DNA of 64,000 nucleotides, from assembly GCA_964646205.1 (NCBI GenBank), contig CAZYAZ010000019.1, positions 1 through 64,000 on the forward strand. Direction: 5' to 3'. Shown one piece after another: positions 40,268 through 51,418 of this stretch; position 1 is the first letter of the stretch, and each line of letters begins with the position of its first letter. The notes under the pieces are model-generated. The model was not told where the DNA came from, did not search any database, and saw only the letters and a program-made list of their open reading frames with translations. Source of the stretch: UBA8437 sp964646205 (GTDB lineage: Bacteria; Planctomycetota; Planctomycetia; Planctomycetales; Planctomycetaceae). Both the position numbers and the translations under genes were made by a program.

Positions 40268-41029
40268 TCAGGCTCCCGAGGCAGCCTCGATAATGGCAAG
40301 AAACGATTCGACCGACAGGCTGGCCCCACCGACAAGTGCCCCATCCACGTTGGGCTGGCTCATCAGATCCGCCGCGTTGTCAGGCTTGACGCTGCCGCCA
40401 TACAAGATCCTGGTGGCCTCGGCCACTTCCGAATTGTAGCGAACGGCCAGTTGGTTGCGAAGGTGAGCGTGCGCCGATTCGGCCTGAAGTGTGGTGGCCG
40501 TCAGGCCGGTCCCGATCGCCCACACCGGTTCATAGGCAACGACCAGTCGCTCCGTCGACTCGACATCGACCGCTTCCAGGCCCGCCTGGAGTTGCCGCGA
40601 GAGCACTGCTTCGGTCTCATCGGCCTCGCGCTGCTCGCGAGTTTCCCCGACGCACAAGATCACCTCCAGGCCCACGGCCTGTGCGGCAGCCACCTTGCGA
40701 CCAACCAACTCGTCGGTGTCACCAAACAGTTGCCGCCGTTCGCTGTGCCCCAGGATCACCGAACCGCACCCGACGCCGACAACCATTTCCGGCGACACTT
40801 CGCCGGTGAAAGCCCCGGAGGATTCGGACCAGGAGTTCTGAGCCGCCAGTTGCACGGCCGAATCAGCCACGACCGCTGCCACCGCGTCCAGCCAGACAAA
40901 CGGTGGAGCAATCAACACATCGACGGGGCCCGGCTGGCCGTGCCGTTCAACCAGTCCCTCGGCCAACGCGAGCGCCTCGGCTCGATCGGTATTCATCTTC
41001 CAGTTGCCGGCCACCAGAATACGCCTCAT
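40268..41029 (-). CDS. tpiA: Triosephosphate isomerase
   Basis: 253 residues. ILVAGNWKMNTD carries the substrate Asn and Lys, VILGHSERRQLFGD the catalytic His, VVAYEPVWAIGTGLTAT the catalytic Glu (AYEPVWAIGTG signature) and LYGGSVKPDNAADL the phosphate-binding loop. It interconverts dihydroxyacetone phosphate and glyceraldehyde 3-phosphate. The ATG at 41029, preceded by GAGAGGGCGGAC, gives the family-standard N-terminus. secG follows 79 bases downstream. Confidence 0.97.
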   Translation of the reverse strand: MRRILVAGNWKMNTDRAEALALAEGLVERHGQPGPVDVLIAPPFVWLDAVAAVVADSAVQLAAQNSWSESSGAFTGEVSPEMVVGVGCGSVILGHSERRQLFGDTDELVGRKVAAAQAVGLEVILCVGETREQREADETEAVLSRQLQAGLEAVDVESTERLVVAYEPVWAIGTGLTATTLQAESAHAHLRNQLAVRYNSEVAEATRILYGGSVKPDNAADLMSQPNVDGALVGGASLSVESFLAIIEAASGA

Positions 41030-41101
41030 GTCCGCCCTCTCTGTACGCAAATCGCATGCTTCAACGCCGCGAGCCATCGCATTCAACCCATTCTCAACAG
41101 G

Positions 41102-42139
41102 TCACGCGGCAGCACCCGGCACCGGAATCACCTTCTCAAACATCTCGGCCAGTTGCTTCAGCCCGTCCATCACCTCTGCGTACTGATCGGGCAGCAATGC
41201 CTGTGGCCCATCACTCAACGCCTGTTCGGGGCAGGTGTGCACTTCGATATGCACACCATCGGCTCCCCCCGCCACCGCGGCATGCGCCATGGCCGGGATC
41301 AATTCCGGACGCCCCGTCGCATGCGACGGATCAACAATGATCGGAAGATGACAGGTCTGCTTGACGTTGGGCACCATTGCCAAATCCAGGACATTGCGAG
41401 TCGAGTTTTCGAAACTCCGAATGCCCCGTTCGCAGAGGATCACCTGCTTGTTGCCCTGCGCCAGGATGTATTCGGCCGACATCAACAGGTCACCCACCGT
41501 CGCACTCATTCCCCGTTTCAACATCACCGGACGGGTCGTCTGGCCGACCTCGCTGAGCAGGTTGAAGTTCTGCATGTTCCGGGCACCGATCTGGAACATG
41601 TCGGTGTACTGGTCGATCAACTCGACCTGGCGGGGATCCATCACTTCGGTCACCACCGGCATCCCCAGTTCGTCACCAACATCCCGGAGAATTTTCAACC
41701 CCTCTTCGCCCAGTCCCTGGAAACTGTATGGGCTGGTCCGTGGCTTGAAGGCTCCACCACGGAGAATATTGGCACCGGCGGCCCGAACCGCCTGGCCAAT
41801 CCCCAACAGAACCTCGTGACTCTCAATGGCACACGGACCGGCCACCATCCCCAGTGAACCGCCACCGACGGAGACACCCAGCCCCACATCGATCACGGAA
41901 TCCTCGGGCTGGAAATCTCGACTGGCTCGCTTGTACGGCTTCAGGATCGGCATCACCTTCTCGACACCCGGAAACGCTCCCAGCGGCGCGTTGGACAGGA
42001 CATCCTCGTCGCCGATCACACCAATCAGCGTCCGATGCACCCCGCGACTCAACTCCGGCTTCAAACCCAGGGCAACAATCTGTGTTTCGATATGCTCGAT
42101 CTGTTCGTCTGTGCAGTCCGGCTTGAGAACGATGATCAC
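41102..42139 (-). CDS. aroF: 3-deoxy-7-phosphoheptulonate (DAHP) synthase
   Basis: 345 residues of the type I-beta/KDO8PS-like class. An N-terminal ferredoxin-like domain (IIVLKPDCTDEQIEHIETQI) precedes the barrel with GMVAGPCAIES (metal Cys), ILRGGAFKPRTSPYSFQGLG, MFQIGARNMQNF, VMLKRGMSATVGD, LCERGIRSFE, IVDPSHATG and GADGVHIEVH. It makes DAHP from phosphoenolpyruvate and erythrose 4-phosphate, the first step to aromatic amino acids. The N-terminal domain in this class usually senses Tyr, Phe or chorismate. The GTG at 42139 follows GAAGGA. It is next to pheA in the same direction. Confidence 0.95.
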   Translation of the reverse strand: MIIVLKPDCTDEQIEHIETQIVALGLKPELSRGVHRTLIGVIGDEDVLSNAPLGAFPGVEKVMPILKPYKRASRDFQPEDSVIDVGLGVSVGGGSLGMVAGPCAIESHEVLLGIGQAVRAAGANILRGGAFKPRTSPYSFQGLGEEGLKILRDVGDELGMPVVTEVMDPRQVELIDQYTDMFQIGARNMQNFNLLSEVGQTTRPVMLKRGMSATVGDLLMSAEYILAQGNKQVILCERGIRSFENSTRNVLDLAMVPNVKQTCHLPIIVDPSHATGRPELIPAMAHAAVAGGADGVHIEVHTCPEQALSDGPQALLPDQYAEVMDGLKQLAEMFEKVIPVPGAAA

Positions 42140-42257
42140 TGGTGGTCCTTCGATTGAGGCACCCGGACTGACCTCACAACGAGGTCCCCGGGCTGGTGCG
42201 TAAATGGTAAATCAACGGGCAGGATTCGCACAGCGACGAGCACGCGAACTTCGAGAT

Positions 42258-43388
42258 TCAATCGAGCGGTGCACTGCGAGGATAGGACCCGAGAACTTCA
42301 AGACGGATGGCCTGCTTGGCAAGCGAGGCCAGGGCACGCTTGGTCGGTGTATCGGAGGCGTGTCCCTCGAAATCCAGAAAAAACAGATAGCCACTCTCCG
42401 GCCCCTGCAACGGGAAAGATTCGATCCAGGTCAGGTTGAGCTTGTTCCTTCGGAACACTCCCAGGGCGTCGGCCAGGGAACCGGGCCTGTGAGGAACCTG
42501 CAACAGGATCGCCGTCCGGTCACAACCGGTCCGGGGCAACTCGTCATCTCCGATCACCGCGAACCGCGTCACGTTCGCCTCGTTGTCCTGAATGGCCGCA
42601 TCCACCACCGGGAGATCGTATTCGATCCCCGCCTGGCGACTCGCAACCGCAGCGGCCCCGGGCTTGTCTCTTGCCAGGCTGGCCGCCGTCGATGTGCTGG
42701 TCACCTCAACCAGCCGCGCCTGGCCCATGTTCCGACTCAACCAGTCTCGACACTGAGACAACGCCTGCGGCTTGCTGTAGATCTCAACAATCTCCTCGCG
42801 CTCACAGCGGGCCAACAGGTTGTGCCGGATCGACAACTGGACCTCGCCACAGATCCGCAAGGGCATCCGGGTGAACATGTCCAGCGTGTCGATGATTCGA
42901 CCATCCGTGCTGTTCTCTATCGGCACCACACCGAACTCTGCCAGTCCGCGATTCACTTCCTCGAAGACCGCCGCAATCGTGTTGACCGGTACCAAATCCG
43001 CAGACTTGCCGAAACGCTCGATCGTCGCCAGGTGCGTGTAGCTGAACTGCGGGCCGAGATACGCGACACGCGTGGCCTTGATCGACCTCCGGGAAGCGCT
43101 GAGCAACTCGCGGTAGATCCCCCGCAGGGCGACAAACGGCAGGGCCCCCGGTTGCTGCTCCAGTTGAGACCACAGCGCATCGTCGGATTCCGGATCGTAC
43201 AACGCTCGCTGAGTGCCAGACAACAACGACAAATGTTCGACCGTCAGACGAGTTCGCTCGTGGAGACGCTTGACCAACTCACGGTCCAACTTCTTCAACT
43301 TCGCCTCGATCGACGCAGCCGTCTTCGAAGATCGAGACTTCGTTCCGGTACGCGATACCTTTTTCCGAGTCGTCGACTTCTTGGCCAT
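42258..43388 (-). CDS. pheA: Chorismate mutase/prephenate dehydratase
   Basis: 376 residues. A basic N-terminal extension (KKSTTRKKVSRTGTKSRSS) precedes a chorismate mutase helix (LDRELVKRLHERTRLT). The dehydratase domain has VAYLGPQFSYTHLA, FGVVPIENSTDGRI and NVTRFAVIGDDE (catalytic TRF). The C-terminal ACT domain (LLQVPHRPGSLADALGVF, WIESFPLQG) is the expected phenylalanine sensor, with ESFP where ESRP is usual. It makes phenylpyruvate from chorismate. It is the first gene of a long minus-strand run with aroF next. The ATG at 43388 follows GGAGCAGGA. Confidence 0.94.
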   Translation of the reverse strand: MAKKSTTRKKVSRTGTKSRSSKTAASIEAKLKKLDRELVKRLHERTRLTVEHLSLLSGTQRALYDPESDDALWSQLEQQPGALPFVALRGIYRELLSASRRSIKATRVAYLGPQFSYTHLATIERFGKSADLVPVNTIAAVFEEVNRGLAEFGVVPIENSTDGRIIDTLDMFTRMPLRICGEVQLSIRHNLLARCEREEIVEIYSKPQALSQCRDWLSRNMGQARLVEVTSTSTAASLARDKPGAAAVASRQAGIEYDLPVVDAAIQDNEANVTRFAVIGDDELPRTGCDRTAILLQVPHRPGSLADALGVFRRNKLNLTWIESFPLQGPESGYLFFLDFEGHASDTPTKRALASLAKQAIRLEVLGSYPRSAPLD

Positions 43389-43730
43389 GTGTCCTGCTCC
43401 GATCCCGAAGACTTCGTTTCGGTCGACCAGATCAATGTTCTCTCATATCAACGACAGCTAATCTGTTGCTCGTCGCTATCGTCAACTGATTCGACTACTC
43501 CGGAGTCTGGCAAAACGACTGAACCGCCCAAATAGGCGAGAACGAGCCACTGTTGACCCAAAACCCGTCACACCCAGACGTGGCTACTACCTGGCCCGGG
43601 CCGGAACCACAAAACGCGATCGATACACGCCAAAACACTCGCACAAAACCGCGGCAGCCACATGATTCGGGCGTGTTTTACCCCTCGCCGACCACACTGT
43701 CAAGCGGTCCGGACGACACTCGACAAAAAC

Positions 43731-43743
43731 TGCCACTATGGCA
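43731..43743 (+). promoter_or_regulatory. Upstream dyad 1, TGCCA-N3-TGGCA
   Basis: TGCCACTATGGCA is a perfect inverted repeat with a 3-base spacer. It is centred about 178 bases before the predicted sigma-54 start site of dnaK, within the range typical of enhancer-binding-protein sites. Confidence 0.5.
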
Positions 43744-43775
43744 CACTCGACTGTCCCCGAAGACGCCACAACAGG

Positions 43776-43788
43776 TGCCATTTTGGCA
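43776..43788 (+). promoter_or_regulatory. Upstream dyad 2, TGCCA-N3-TGGCA
   Basis: TGCCATTTTGGCA has the same arms and spacing as the dyad 45 bases upstream. It is centred about 133 bases before the predicted start site. The pair suggests tandem binding of an activator dimer. Confidence 0.5.
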
Positions 43789-43847
43789 GCACTGAATAAA
43801 ACTCTCCATGAGCCCGTACGCTATAAAAAGTCACAACATATTGTTAT

Positions 43848-43869
43848 AACTCATCTTATAAATTGAGTT
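43848..43869. repeat. Inverted repeat AACTCA-N10-TGAGTT
   Basis: Perfect 6-bp arms lie around an AT-rich centre, 18 bases before the -24 box. The arm plus one base (AACTCAT) recurs at 43904-43910, just after the -12 box. It could be a second regulator site or an IHF-like bend region. Confidence 0.4.
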
Positions 43870-43886
43870 CCTGCACAGAATCCAAC

Positions 43887-43903
43887 TTGGCACACTGTTT
43901 GCA
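43887..43903 (+). promoter_or_regulatory. Sigma-54 (-24/-12) promoter of dnaK-clpB
   Basis: TTGGCACACTGTTTGCA matches the YTGGCACG-N4-TTGCW consensus at every defined position except one, with GG and GC exactly ten bases apart. The predicted transcription start is near 43915, leaving a leader of about 48 nt to the dnaK ATG. No equally good -35/-10 pair is visible nearby. Confidence 0.65.
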
Positions 43904-43962
43904 AACTCATGTTGGCAGAGACCTGAATCAGCACGACACCTGCGGCCAGGAGAGACAAAGAG

Positions 43963-45933
43963 ATGGCGTTGGAAAATGAAAAAGTGATCGGAATCGACCT
44001 GGGAACCACCAACTCGGTGGTTTCGGTTGTCGAAGGCGGCAAACCGAAGGTCCTTGCCAACCAGGAAGGCAACCGCCTGACGCCCAGCGTGGTCGCATTC
44101 ACCGACAAGGGCGAGACACTGGTTGGTGAATTGGCCAAGCGGCAGGCGGTCACCAATCCACAAAACACCGTCTACTCGATCAAGCGTTTCATGGGTCGAC
44201 GGCACAGCGAGGTCTCCTCTGACGAAAAATCTGTTCCGTATACCGTGCAAGGGCAGGGCGAGGACTACGTCGAGGTCGAAGCAGCCGGCAAGTCGTACAA
44301 GCCGCCGGAGATTTCGGCGTTGGTGTTGCGGAAGCTAAAAGAAGCCGCCGAGAGTTATCTTGGCCACAAGGTCAATCGTGCGGTGATCACGGTCCCGGCT
44401 TATTTCAACGACGCACAGCGACAAGCGACCAAGGACGCCGGCCAGATCGCCGGACTGGAGGTCGAACGGATCATCAACGAACCCACCGCGGCCTCGCTCG
44501 CCTACGGCATGGAGAAGAAGGAAGATCAGAAGATCGCGGTCTTTGACCTGGGTGGCGGCACCTTCGACGTTTCGATCCTCGAAGTCGACGACGAGTGGGT
44601 CAAGGTTCTCAGTACCAACGGCGACACACAGTTGGGTGGCGACGATTTCGACCTGGTATTGATCGATCACTTTGCCGACGCCTTTCAGTCCGAAGAGGGC
44701 ATAGATCTTCGCGACGACCCCATGGCCTTGCAGCGCCTGCGTGAAGCGGCCGAAAAAGCCAAGCAGGAGCTTTCGACGTCCCAGACGACTGACATCAACC
44801 TTCCGTTCATCATTTCAGACGACAGTGGAGCCAAGCACCTCCAGTTGTCCATCACCCGAGCCGAATTCGAACAGCTGATCGACAAACTCGTCGAGCGGTG
44901 CCGAAAACCCATCGTGGATGCACTCGCCGATTCCAGTCTCGACCCGTCCGTCATCGATGAGGTGGTCCTGGTCGGCGGATCGACTCGAATTCCCAAGGTG
45001 CAAGAATTCGTCAAGGAACTCTTCGGCAAGGAACCTCACCGCGGCGTGAATCCGGACGAGGTCGTTGCCCTGGGCGCGGCCATCCAGGGAGGAATCATTG
45101 CGGGTGACGTCAACGAGGTGGTCCTGCTGGATGTGACCCCGCTGTCCCTGGGTATCGAAACCGAGGGCGGCATCATGACCCGGCTGATCGATCGCAACAC
45201 CACGATCCCGACCGACCGCAGCGAGATCTTTTCGACCGCCGTCGACAACCAGACCGCCGTCACGGTGCAGGTGTACCAGGGCGAACGACAGATGGCCGTG
45301 GACAATCGAAAACTCGGCCAGTTCAACCTCGACGGCATCCCCCCGGCCCCCCGTGGAGTCCCCCAGGTGGAAGTCACCTTCGACATCGACGTCAACGGGA
45401 TCCTGAACGTGACGGCCCAGGACAAGGCCACCAACGAGAAGCAGTCCGTCCGGATCGAAGAGTCCAGCGGACTCTCCGACGATGAAATCAAACAGGCACA
45501 ATCGGCAGCTGAAGAACATGCCGAGGACGACAAGAAGAAACGGGAGCTGGCCGAGGCTCGCAACAAGGCGTCATCGCTGGTCTACCAGACCGAAAAACTG
45601 TTGACAGAGCACGCCGAGACGTTGGACGAAGCCGCCAAAACGGCCGTCGAATCAGCCATCACCAAGGTGAACGAGGCCGCCACCGGCGAGGACGTCTCGG
45701 CAATCGACTCGGCCGTCGACGAACTCAACCAGGCCTCCCACGCACTCTCCAAGCACATGTACGATTCCGCCGAGGGCGACGAGGCCTCGCCGGAAGCTGA
45801 CGGAGAGAGTGGCAACGACGACGTGATCGATGCCGAATTCGAAAAGAAAACCGACGACTCGCAGGCCGAGGCCGAGGCCGAGGCCGATACGTCCGACGAC
45901 GAGGAACCAACAGCGGAGGCCAACAGCGACTAG
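43963..45933 (+). CDS. dnaK: Molecular chaperone DnaK (Hsp70)
   Basis: 656 residues. Nucleotide-binding domain motifs: IGIDLGTTNSVVSVVEGG, VITVPAYFNDAQRQATKDAG, IINEPTAASLAYG, VFDLGGGTFDVSIL and VLVGGSTRIPKVQEFVKELFG. The substrate-binding domain starts near LLDVTPLSLGIETEGG. The helical lid is followed by an acidic low-complexity tail (EAEADTSDDEEPTAEANSD). It folds and protects client proteins in the cytoplasm with DnaJ and GrpE, which are not in the window. The ATG follows CCAGGAGAGACA. clpB begins 17 bases after its stop, so the two form one heat-shock unit. Confidence 0.98.
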   Translation: MALENEKVIGIDLGTTNSVVSVVEGGKPKVLANQEGNRLTPSVVAFTDKGETLVGELAKRQAVTNPQNTVYSIKRFMGRRHSEVSSDEKSVPYTVQGQGEDYVEVEAAGKSYKPPEISALVLRKLKEAAESYLGHKVNRAVITVPAYFNDAQRQATKDAGQIAGLEVERIINEPTAASLAYGMEKKEDQKIAVFDLGGGTFDVSILEVDDEWVKVLSTNGDTQLGGDDFDLVLIDHFADAFQSEEGIDLRDDPMALQRLREAAEKAKQELSTSQTTDINLPFIISDDSGAKHLQLSITRAEFEQLIDKLVERCRKPIVDALADSSLDPSVIDEVVLVGGSTRIPKVQEFVKELFGKEPHRGVNPDEVVALGAAIQGGIIAGDVNEVVLLDVTPLSLGIETEGGIMTRLIDRNTTIPTDRSEIFSTAVDNQTAVTVQVYQGERQMAVDNRKLGQFNLDGIPPAPRGVPQVEVTFDIDVNGILNVTAQDKATNEKQSVRIEESSGLSDDEIKQAQSAAEEHAEDDKKKRELAEARNKASSLVYQTEKLLTEHAETLDEAAKTAVESAITKVNEAATGEDVSAIDSAVDELNQASHALSKHMYDSAEGDEASPEADGESGNDDVIDAEFEKKTDDSQAEAEAEADTSDDEEPTAEANSD

Positions 45934-45950
45934 CCCGGAAGGAGCAAAAC

Positions 45951-48632
<2,682 letters not shown>

Positions 48633-48648
48633 CCACCGGAACGATCGC

Positions 48649-48828
48649 TCAGTCGGAGGCTGGCTCGTTCTCGAGATCAACCAGCGGAGAAATCCGCTGG
48701 ACCTTTTCTACGATCGCCTGTTTTTGACTCTTGTTGCTGGCCGCGGCGAACTGTTTTCGCAACTTCTGCAACTTGGCACGACGGTGTCGTCGGCGGGCAA
48801 TCTCGCGAGTACGCTCAACTCGTCCCAT
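48649..48828 (-). CDS. Small basic protein, DUF6800-like
   Basis: 59 residues, strongly basic in the first half: MGRVERTREIARRRHRRAKL, then a helical KLRKQFAAASNKSQKQAIVEK and a short acidic end. I believe this matches a small family restricted to planctomycetes (DUF6800), but I recall the name rather than having tested it. The basic helices suggest RNA, ribosome or DNA binding. The ATG at 48828 begins the conserved MGR; the frame is open upstream but contains no better start. It is convergent with clpB (16 bases apart). Confidence 0.72.
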   Translation of the reverse strand: MGRVERTREIARRRHRRAKLQKLRKQFAAASNKSQKQAIVEKVQRISPLVDLENEPASD

Positions 48829-48923
48829 CGGTGGACAGGTCCTGGTCGGAAAAAAAGCGGTTTGAACAGTGTCACCGCACCGGCGATGCACTCAACCGGT
48901 TTTAGCAACCGGCCCAGAGATGG

Positions 48924-50030
48924 TCAATCGAGGGCACCACTCACGTCGACCCAGCGGCCATCGGCGTCCGAGGCAAGCACGGCATCGGCCACGGCCTGTG
49001 CACTTGCCCCGTCCCGGAAACTCGGCACCGGATCACGACCTTCCTGGATCGCCGACACGAATTCCCAGACCAGGTCGTGGCGGAACACATCACTGGGCAC
49101 ACCCTCGGAGGGGTCGCGTGGAGAGCCCTCGGCCACCAGGAACTCCTCGGGCACCGCAACCTTCTGCAACGACTCGCCGTGCCCACCGACGAGGATGTTG
49201 TTCGGATCGGTCAACTGGTAGACCGCCGACGCCTCGCTGCCATTGATCTCGGCCCATTCGAATCCATAACCGTCGTTGTGATGCCCCTTCATCAGGGTGC
49301 TTCCCTCCCAGACTCCCACCGCTCCGTTCTCGAAACGCCCCACCAGAGCCGACCAGTCATCGATGTCCGAAGGCTCGCACGTCCCCCCATCGGGGGTCTC
49401 CGTCCGCGACGCAAAACGGGCGATGGCACCACACACCGACGACACCGGCCCCAGCAGGTCCTGGGCAAAGTCGATCCGGTGAATGGTCATGTCGTAGAGA
49501 TCACCGGCACCCGCCAGGTGCTTGTATTGTCGCCATCCCCAACTGGTTTCTGGCAGATCCAGGAACCTCTGGCTGCGAAAGTGTCGCGGTGTGCCAAGCT
49601 GTCCGTCGGCCAGCAGGTGACGCAGGAATCGCATCGACGGAGCAAAACGGTAGGTGAAGGCCGTCATGTGTCGCACGTCAGCATCCCGGGCCGCCCGGTA
49701 CATCTCGGCCGACTCCTCGAAACTCAATCCCAGCGGCTTCTCGCACATCACGTGCTTGCCACCGGCCACGCAAGCCAAAGTGATCGGCTTGTGTGTGAAA
49801 TTCGGAGTGGCAATGATCACCGCGTCCACATCATCCGCATCCGCAATCTCCTGGAATTCAGTCGTGGTCCGACTGACACCCCAGTCGTTCCTGCGCTGTT
49901 CCAGCAGGGCCTCGTTCGGATCACACACGGCAACCAGTTCGGCTCGCGGATCAATGTTGATCCCGGGCACATGGTGATAGTCGGCCACGGCGCCGGCCCC
50001 GATCATTGCAATTCTCACAGTCTCACTCAT
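48924..50030 (-). CDS. Gfo/Idh/MocA family oxidoreductase
   Basis: 368 residues. Rossmann start VRIAMIGAGAVADYHHVPG, then LVAVCDPNEALLE, VIIATPNFTHKP and the EKP motif in HVMCEKPLGLSFEESAEM. The C-terminal domain has DLYDMTIHRIDFAQDLLG, with the His/Asp pair typical of active members. It probably oxidises or epimerises a sugar derivative with NAD(P). The ATG at 50030 overlaps the cca stop region by 8 bases, so the two genes are co-transcribed, though a functional link is not obvious. Confidence 0.9.
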   Translation of the reverse strand: MSETVRIAMIGAGAVADYHHVPGINIDPRAELVAVCDPNEALLEQRRNDWGVSRTTTEFQEIADADDVDAVIIATPNFTHKPITLACVAGGKHVMCEKPLGLSFEESAEMYRAARDADVRHMTAFTYRFAPSMRFLRHLLADGQLGTPRHFRSQRFLDLPETSWGWRQYKHLAGAGDLYDMTIHRIDFAQDLLGPVSSVCGAIARFASRTETPDGGTCEPSDIDDWSALVGRFENGAVGVWEGSTLMKGHHNDGYGFEWAEINGSEASAVYQLTDPNNILVGGHGESLQKVAVPEEFLVAEGSPRDPSEGVPSDVFRHDLVWEFVSAIQEGRDPVPSFRDGASAQAVADAVLASDADGRWVDVSGALD

Positions 50031-51267
50031 CGTCCTGGTGCCTTCTTCGGATTTCGTGGAACAAGTTCAGGGCCTGGTCGTGACCACGGACCTCCTGGTC
50101 CAGTTGTGCGTCACGAATGGATTGCAACAGTGTCTTGAACAAGGGCCCCGGGCTCAACCCGGCCGCCTTCAGGTCGTCCCCGGTCAACAGGGGCGGAGGA
50201 TCCAGGTCGAGGTCGGAAACGGACTCCAGCAATCCCCGGCACCACGCCACATCGAGGCTCGGGGCACCGTCGCCTTGCCCGATCGCATCAATCAATTCCA
50301 GGAGGCCATCCCGCGAAGGATGCGAGAGCACGGGGAACAACTTCGAACGCCGCATCCCGCTCGCACCGGCCAGCCTTCCGCGGGCACCGACCAACCAGGA
50401 CACCTCGTCGGACTCTCGGTTCGACAGTTTCAGCCGCCGACACACACCGCGAGGATCCTCCGTGTCGACCAGCAACACCGCCAACCCGACCATGGCTCCA
50501 GCCGCCCCGGGCAAGCGATTCAATCGCGACACCGCATCCGTGTACGTCCCGGCAGGAACCTCCGGAAAGACCGACTCCAGCAATCCCGTTTCGACTGCCA
50601 GGCCGACGGCGACCCCGCGGCCCGGGTGGCCGAGCATCCGCCGCCACTCTTCAGCAATACGCTCGGCACTGACAACCTGGATTTCTCTGGCGTGCGAGGT
50701 GATCGCTCCGGCGGTGGCCGGATCGAGGGTGAAGCCCAGCGAGGCAGTGAACCGAATTGCCCGCAGCATCCTCAGCTTGTCCTCGGCAATCCTCGCCTCG
50801 GGATCGCCGATCGCACGAACGACCCCGTGGTCCAGGTCCTGGCGTCCCCCGACGTCGTCAAAGACCTCACCACTGAGTGGATCCATGAACATGCCGTTGA
50901 TCGTGAAATCACGACGCCGGGCGTCCTCCTGTCGGGTCGCGAACTGCACCGCATCGGGATGTCTCCCGTCGGCGTAGGCCCCCTCGGTCCGAAACGTCGC
51001 CACCTCAATCGGTTGCTGCTGACCACGGCCATGGACCAGCATCACGCCAAACGACGCGCCCACGGCGAACGTGCGATTTCGCCCGAAGACCTCTTGCACC
51101 TGGCCGGGAGTCGCATCAGTCGCAATGTCGTAGTCGTCTGGAACCTGCCCGTCCCCGAGCAACAGGTCGCGCACGCAACCCCCGGCCCAGACGGCCTCGT
51201 AGCCCGCGGCGACGAGTGCCTCGACAACTTCTACCGCAAATGCCCTGCGATCCTCCGCCTGGCCCAT
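50023..51267 (-). CDS. cca: tRNA nucleotidyltransferase/poly(A) polymerase family protein
   Basis: 414 residues of the class II nucleotidyltransferase family. VWAGGCVRDLLLG and PDDYDIATDATP carry the catalytic Asp pair, RRRDFTINGMFMDP the conserved RRD/FTIN motif, and EDKLRMLRAIRFTASLGF the ERxxxE-like helix. It either adds CCA to tRNA 3' ends or makes poly(A) tails. Because tRNA-Gly here lacks an encoded CCA, CCA addition must exist in the cell. The ATG at 51267, with GGAGG eight bases upstream, is preferred over a TTG at 51273. Confidence 0.88.
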   Translation of the reverse strand: MGQAEDRRAFAVEVVEALVAAGYEAVWAGGCVRDLLLGDGQVPDDYDIATDATPGQVQEVFGRNRTFAVGASFGVMLVHGRGQQQPIEVATFRTEGAYADGRHPDAVQFATRQEDARRRDFTINGMFMDPLSGEVFDDVGGRQDLDHGVVRAIGDPEARIAEDKLRMLRAIRFTASLGFTLDPATAGAITSHAREIQVVSAERIAEEWRRMLGHPGRGVAVGLAVETGLLESVFPEVPAGTYTDAVSRLNRLPGAAGAMVGLAVLLVDTEDPRGVCRRLKLSNRESDEVSWLVGARGRLAGASGMRRSKLFPVLSHPSRDGLLELIDAIGQGDGAPSLDVAWCRGLLESVSDLDLDPPPLLTGDDLKAAGLSPGPLFKTLLQSIRDAQLDQEVRGHDQALNLFHEIRRRHQDDE

Positions 51268-51418
51268 CGGCAACTCCTCCCGTGGCTCACCTGCGGTCTA
51301 CTTTCGTGGCCGGCCCCGATCCGGTCAAGCACCGTCGCTGCACAGCCACGCGGTGTCGACTTGACCACCACAGCACCCCGCCACACACTCGGCTCTCCGC
51401 AACCGGCTCAATTTCGCC

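Larger units (their letters stand above)
43389..43962. other. Divergent control region between pheA and dnaK
   Basis: About 570 bases without a credible gene. The half nearest dnaK is unusually AT-rich for this genome (43800-43870). It holds a sigma-54-type promoter, two identical-type 13-bp dyads and a further inverted repeat, listed separately. I see no CIRCE element (TTAGCACTC-N9-GAGTGCTAA). Confidence 0.7.

Noticed and set aside
43389..43962. CIRCE element or classical heat-shock promoter upstream of dnaK
   Set aside because: I searched for TTAGCACTC-N9-GAGTGCTAA and for spaced -35/-10 boxes and found none. AT-rich TATAAA strings at 43822 and 43857 lack a matching -35.
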